From positions 72,893,203-72,957,202 of the forward strand of contig NC_085139.1 in NCBI RefSeq assembly GCF_024139115.2: a stretch of DNA of 64,000 nucleotides, in the 5' to 3' direction. This document shows positions 59,535-64,000 of the stretch, one piece after another. The notes beneath the pieces are model-generated. The model saw only the letters and a program-made list of their open reading frames with translations. It ran no database searches and was not told the DNA's origin. The position numbers and the translations under genes were made by a program. Within the stretch, counting starts at the first letter, position 1, and each line of letters opens with the position of its first letter. Source of the stretch: Armigeres subalbatus (taxonomy: Eukaryota > Arthropoda > Insecta > Diptera > Culicidae).

Positions 59535-60549
59535 ATGTTCATGGTGTATCAAATATATAATATTTATCGGTTTAATTTTTTATACACCACTTGGAATGTA
59601 ATAGAAAGCTTACATAACATGTTTAAATATTTATTTTGGTTTTATTGTTCAATCCGAAGATGATTTTTTTTTGTGTATGCACTCTTTGTTTGGTGTGTTG
59701 GCTGGCGTATACGTTGTATTGTTCGGATTGAATGAAGTTGCATCGCGTAGATTTTGTACTCACCATTTCATTTATTGCGCTAGTGAATTTGAGACTTCAA
59801 TTTTGCATTCTGGTCACGTCAAATTTGTCTCTCATTTCGATTTTTGAAAGCAGTTTCAACAGGTATTTGGGCGTAACGCGAATTAATTGGTAGTCAAGGT
59901 TGACGAAAATGTAAAACCTCAGTTAGTGAATATGTTTTAGGAGTGATAAAATCAAAAAACAATGGAAAAGATCCAGTGAAAATCAAGTGAGTGTGTATGT
60001 GTTCGATCCGAACGTTCGAACGTTAGATGCGTTCGATGAACAAAGCGAATATCGACCTAGGAAAACGCAGTTTTCCGTTTTCCGCAATTCCTCAGTAATT
60101 GCTGGTTTGATAAGTGAAAAATTAATATGGAAATGCCATGAATATATTATAATGAGGTAAGTCCGTAAATACCAAAAAATATTGAATTTAGTTTAACTTA
60201 TTTAGTATATGTGGGTTCGAATAAAATCATCGTCATTATCGGTTGATTCGGTTTATAGAGCCTAACTGGTGTTCATATCACTTAAGCCCAAAGATATACA
60301 TTTTAAACTAAATTTATTTTAATCGAAATCAGTCTCCCAGACGCGCCAAATCACAATCATTTTCCAGCGGTCTTCCAGACGAGTTTGTGATTTTCCAAAC
60401 CACAATCCATTTTCCAGCGGTATTCGAGACGCCTTGTGCTTTTCCATACAACATTCCATTTTCCAACTGCACACATCCAGTCTGGTAAGCTTCCCATGGA
60501 AGCTGTTCTCTCCATAATTTTCCATGCTCGCGGTCTATACTGTCCAGTT

Positions 60550-60828
60550 TTCGTAATAATTTATGGCACTAGTGACTGGCAACACAGTGGTAAAATGTAG
60601 AAAGATTTTTCTTCAATGCTTGAGTTTTAGATATGCGATTTCCTTATCCGATTTTTTTTTATAGAATCATGGTGTAGGGGGATTGTTTAATTTTTAATCC
60701 CACTGTGACAAATTAGTCTTACACCAAAAAAGAAAATAATTTCATCGCATCGATTTCGTCATTTCTAGCAAGCATGCGTGATCACTTGCAAAAGTAAAAT
60801 AATTGAGGATCAAATAAAATTGTTTAAT
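60550..60828. repeat. repeat X, copy 2
   Basis: Matches 48522-48777, but by substitutions more than by indels, so it looks older than the 4.7-kb duplication. It lies to the right of copy 2, whereas copy 1 of X lies to the left of duplication copy 1. Confidence 0.7.
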
Positions 60829-61154
60829 TCCTAGATCAAATATATAAGCTGCTAAAAGGAAAATTTGAATAATATATCTGTGCAATAGAACATGGGAAGC
60901 ACCTGCCTAGCATACCTCACCGAAGGAAGTGGTTATTTCTAATGCAGTTTTCGAACTAATTCTTTCACATGCTGTGCATATGCACATCGTGGTTTAAAAT
61001 ATTGGACTGCAGAATGGTGGGTTGACATCAAGGAAGGAGCGTCCAATATAGCTCTGGTTCCACTTGTTTCTATCTAACGCTTCCACGGGTCGACGGACGA
61101 CCACCAGCCAGCATAGGGTTGCGTATTGACGTAGGTAATGCGATCCCGCGTAGG
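60829..61154. other. unassigned spacer
   Basis: No repeat or gene recognised. Confidence 0.4.
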
Positions 61155-61480
61155 ACTATGTTTGAAACCTCGGTACCTGGAATGTCAGGACCCCAAATGA
61201 ACCTGGACGAGTGAGCCTACCGGCTCTTGAGCTACAGAAGATTGTAGTGATCGTGGTTGCTATCCAAGATGTCCGGTGGCCTAGATCCGGAGAACTTTGA
61301 TTGAGAGCCGTGGACCCCAACACTGCGTTCATATATAACATCTATTACAGCGGTGGCGAAAAAGCAGAGCATGGATAAATTCCTTGGTAAATTCCGGGAG
61401 TACAATTTGCAGATACATCATCTATTTATTGGTTTCAAAGCAACAAATGATTCAGTGAAATTAAATGCATTAAGTGAAAC
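61155..61480 (+). mobile_element. internally deleted RTE-clade LINE copy
   Basis: The first 200 bases encode an endonuclease start in broken frames (TWNVRTPNEPG, VAIQDVRWPRSGE, YNIYYSGG). Immediately after comes reverse-transcriptase sequence (FREYNLQIHHLFIGFKATND), which normally lies several hundred codons further on. The region between was deleted. A stop and frame changes confirm it is dead. Confidence 0.7.
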
Positions 61481-62035
61481 AGATATTACGACGGTGATTA
61501 TAATGAATGATTTGATTATCGGCTTTATTGGTCAGTTCTACTCAAAGTATGAGGGAGTAGATAATTGAAAGATAATTGAAAATCAACAGATTGAAAGCCG
61601 TTCGCTAGGGCGCGAACAAGTATGAAACGATAGAGTGTGAAAGGGAGGAAGGAAGACCATCTATTGAACAGCACACAATCGAAGCGTGAATCTTCTTGCC
61701 TAACGTTCTGGTTGTGGACGGCTTGGTTAGTGGTATGGAAACCACCGTGCCAAGACAAGTTTGATTTTTTATTTTTGACTATCTCTTTTAGCGAAAATGG
61801 ATAAATTTCGTTCACACCATTGGCATCGATTGACATGTTATATGCCACTCTTATTCTCATTGGATTTAGAACGCTTTCATGAACAGAAATATACAATGAC
61901 TTATAAAAGCTTTCGAAAACGCCAAATGCAGCATTGCCTGTATCGAGCCAGCCTAAAGCAGTTGAGCACCCTGGATACCACATCCCGGACCCAGCTTACT
62001 TTACTGAAGGCTTCGATCAACACTACTTAAGCCCA
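61481..62035. other. unassigned sequence before the I-type LINE
   Basis: Two overlapping frames, 61525-61983 on minus and 61797-62030 on plus, without known domains. It may be decayed ORF1 or upstream region of the following element. Confidence 0.35.
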
Positions 62036-63990
62036 TTAACTTCATCCTGCAATGGAATGTAAATGGGTACCTTGCAAGACTCAGCGATCTCGAGCTCCTA
62101 GTTAATAGCATCCGTCCCTGGATTCTGACCCTACAAGAGACATACAAGATTGATGATAAAGTAGTCAATCGTACATTAAAAGGGCAGTATTATTCGATCC
62201 TCAACCGAAAAAAAAGTTCTGATACTCCACCGATCCATAAAACTTGTCTAGGGATTCTAAATGGCATACCTTATGAAGAAATTATTAACACAAACCTCCC
62301 CATCATCGCCATTCGTTTACTCGGACCAATTCGTGCATCAGTCTTCTCTGCATATTTGCCCTGTGGCCCTAATGTCTGGCTCGTCGCTCAAATCCTTGAA
62401 CAACTACCATAACCACGATTTTTTTCTCGGGGACCTGAACAGCCATCACTCTGCCTGCGGTCGTAGTCGAACGGACACAAGAGGCTCTATCTTAGCTAAT
62501 ATTTTTGAAAATTATGATATGAAGTAGGTCGTCTACCTACATCAACGGACGTTTCTCTAGAGCTATTGACGTTACCACTGTCAGTCGAGGTTTCTCTTCT
62601 CCGCTCTTATGAGAGGTCCCAGAGGTACCCAGCCAACCACACATCGCATAAGAATGCACGAATAAAATCGTTTACCGATCCAAATTTCATCAAAATCGCA
62701 TTGTGGTGCGAAGCTCATCAGTTTATTTATGAATTTTCCCGCACAGTAGGCTATTTTACGAGTTTATTCAAGCTTAATTTGTTGACATCGCATATTCCTG
62801 CAAACAAACTCAAATGAAATCGGATTATATGTCAAACAGAGTTTGTTATCACAAATGACATCGCAATGTATGACGAACAAACTCGCATAAAATTCGTGCA
62901 CATCGCATACACTACCGTGCAACGTCGGATAAGAAGTATGCATATATCGCCTCCACGTTTGTACGTTAAAAGCGTTTTCGCGACTGGTATGCGATGATAA
63001 TTGTGCGCATAGGCATTGCATAACAGAAAAATGATTCTTTTATTCATGCATTCTGTTTGTCTGGGTAGTGACCCCTACGGGATCGACCACTACCCGATCC
63101 AAATAACCGGTCTTCCGGGTACATATTTCCTTAACTGAAAGCACGCGATGCTCGAGATAGATCTTCTCAAAAGCGGAGTGGATCACGAACCAATGCGATA
63201 CCGGTATAGATTTAAAAATAAACCCACCCAACGACATTTCGAAACTAACAAAACATCGCCTTTAGACCGCAAAGAAATGCATTCCCCACTCTAGCAGTAC
63301 ACCCGGACACAAGGCACTCCGTTGGTGGTCGAGCGAAACAAAAGCGGCAGTAAAAACTCGTCTATCGAGAAAAACACCTAAGAAAAAAGCCAGTTGGGAA
63401 AATGATTCTAGACCCATCAATTGGATACAAACTCTGGAAAAGGAACAATTCTCTCAATGGAACAAGGAAATACACTCCCATCACACTTTCAATACATGTT
63501 TCCCAGACCAATGACCTAGTAGTCGTAGCCGACAAACTTGGAGAATAGTTCAAAATTGCTGCCATATCAGATTATGAGGACGAGTTCATCAGGCAAACAT
63601 TTCCCTCGGATAACTTGTTTTTGCCAGAAGAACGGAGAACCTTTCTCACACCGGAAACATCGCTTTTCTAGAGTTCTACAATAAAATCTGGGTGGATTGT
63701 AGTTTCCCGAAAGAATAGACGGAAAGTTTTAGCGTCCTCATCCCCGAATCAAACGTACTAACGCAAGACCCGTCAAAGTTGCGTCCCATTTTCCTCATAA
63801 GCTGCTGGTACCTGCAAAGTATTCGAAAGAATGGCAAACAGATGGGTCAAACAATTCCTTGAGTCCAATAAACCGATCGACGCATGCATTCGGCCACGGG
63901 CATTGTACTTCGACGTACTTCACGGCTTTCAATAAAGCCCTCGCGAAAGTGAAAGAAAAAGGCCTTCATATCTAGCTTATATCGCTCGAC
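62036..63990 (+). mobile_element. I-type LINE ORF2 relic, open at the window edge
   Basis: It begins NFILQWNVNGYLARLSDLEL and LTLQET, the endonuclease start of I-like elements, then FLGDLNSHHSACG and TRGSILANIFE with the catalytic Asp-His region. An unrelated segment (about 62640-63035) interrupts it. Beyond, frames in several registers give LRPIFLISCWYL and VFERMANRWVKQFLESNKPI of the reverse transcriptase fingers up to the right edge. Multiple stops and frameshifts. Clade assignment rests on motif style. Confidence 0.65.
62640..63035. mobile_element. insertion in the I-type LINE with CATCGCAT motifs
   Basis: About 395 bp that break ORF2 similarity. ACATCGCATAAGAATGCACG at the left, scattered ACATCGCAT or CATCGCAATG repeats, and TGCGCATAGGCATTGCATAA at the right suggest a short non-autonomous element with poor inverted ends. 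Boundaries are approximate. Confidence 0.4.
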
Positions 63991-64000
63991 ATTTCAAATG

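Larger units (their letters stand above)
56011..60542. repeat. 4.7-kb direct duplication, copy 2 (4.5 kb)
   Basis: Second copy of 48778-53520, shortened by many deletions of 1-5 bases. It ends within the RTE frame at GGTCTATACTGTC and is followed directly by repeat X'. A 129-codon frame at 56368-56757 starts after a TATTTGCAG acceptor-like site, but its equivalent in copy 1 is interrupted. I do not recognise it and do not call a gene. Confidence 0.85.

Overview
This is a repeat-saturated window from an insect nuclear genome. GT-AG introns of 50-70 bases, AATAAA signals, a Ty1/copia element primed from an initiator-tRNA half, RTE/jockey/I-type non-LTR relics and many small foldback elements point to a dipteran. 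A culicine mosquito such as Aedes is my best inference; no species marker is visible. No bacterial, plasmid or CRISPR features were seen.

Layout. 1-4.2 kb: minisatellites (52, 16 and 23 bp units) with a tRNA-like relic on the minus strand. 4.2-8.7 kb: a structurally complete copia retrotransposon on the minus strand, with 185-bp LTRs, a TCATT target duplication and a primer site, but a gag-pol broken by nonsense codons and frameshifts. 8.7-12.2 kb: a LINE ORF1 relic, a MITE and unassigned sequence. 12.2-14.3 kb: six-exon serine protease gene A (minus). 14.6-21.1 kb: an 11-bp AAATCGAATCG satellite in three blocks of alternating strand. 23.3-25.5 and 32.0-36.7 kb: two arrays of a second, almost G-free satellite (CCAATCCAAA/CCAACCAAA), with GGC-rich tracts on the sides that face each other and about 6.2 kb of MITEs and degenerate GGAATTCC repeats between them. 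39-44 kb: foldback elements and minisatellites. 46.3-48.2 kb: six-exon serine protease gene B (minus), a paralogue of A. 48.5-60.8 kb: a block of about 4.7 kb present twice in direct orientation around an RTE relic. 61-64 kb: RTE and I-type LINE relics.

The only convincing host genes are A and B. Each encodes a secreted protein with an N-terminal chymotrypsin-fold domain that keeps His, Asp and Ser, followed by a second domain that has lost at least His and Ser. Exon lengths agree (676/234/74/98 or 95/236/final), so they are tandem duplicates now separated by about 32 kb of satellites and mobile DNA. Both use a TATA-like box 82-86 bases before the ATG and a poly(A) signal 35-42 bases after the stop.

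The very long open frames over the satellites (700-1,600 codons on both strands) follow from base composition, since the units cannot form stop codons, and are not annotated as genes. The less expected items are the strand-switching satellite, the apparent kinship of the two satellite families, a TIR element that carries a tiny three-exon gene model, and the indel-dominated 4.7 kb duplication.
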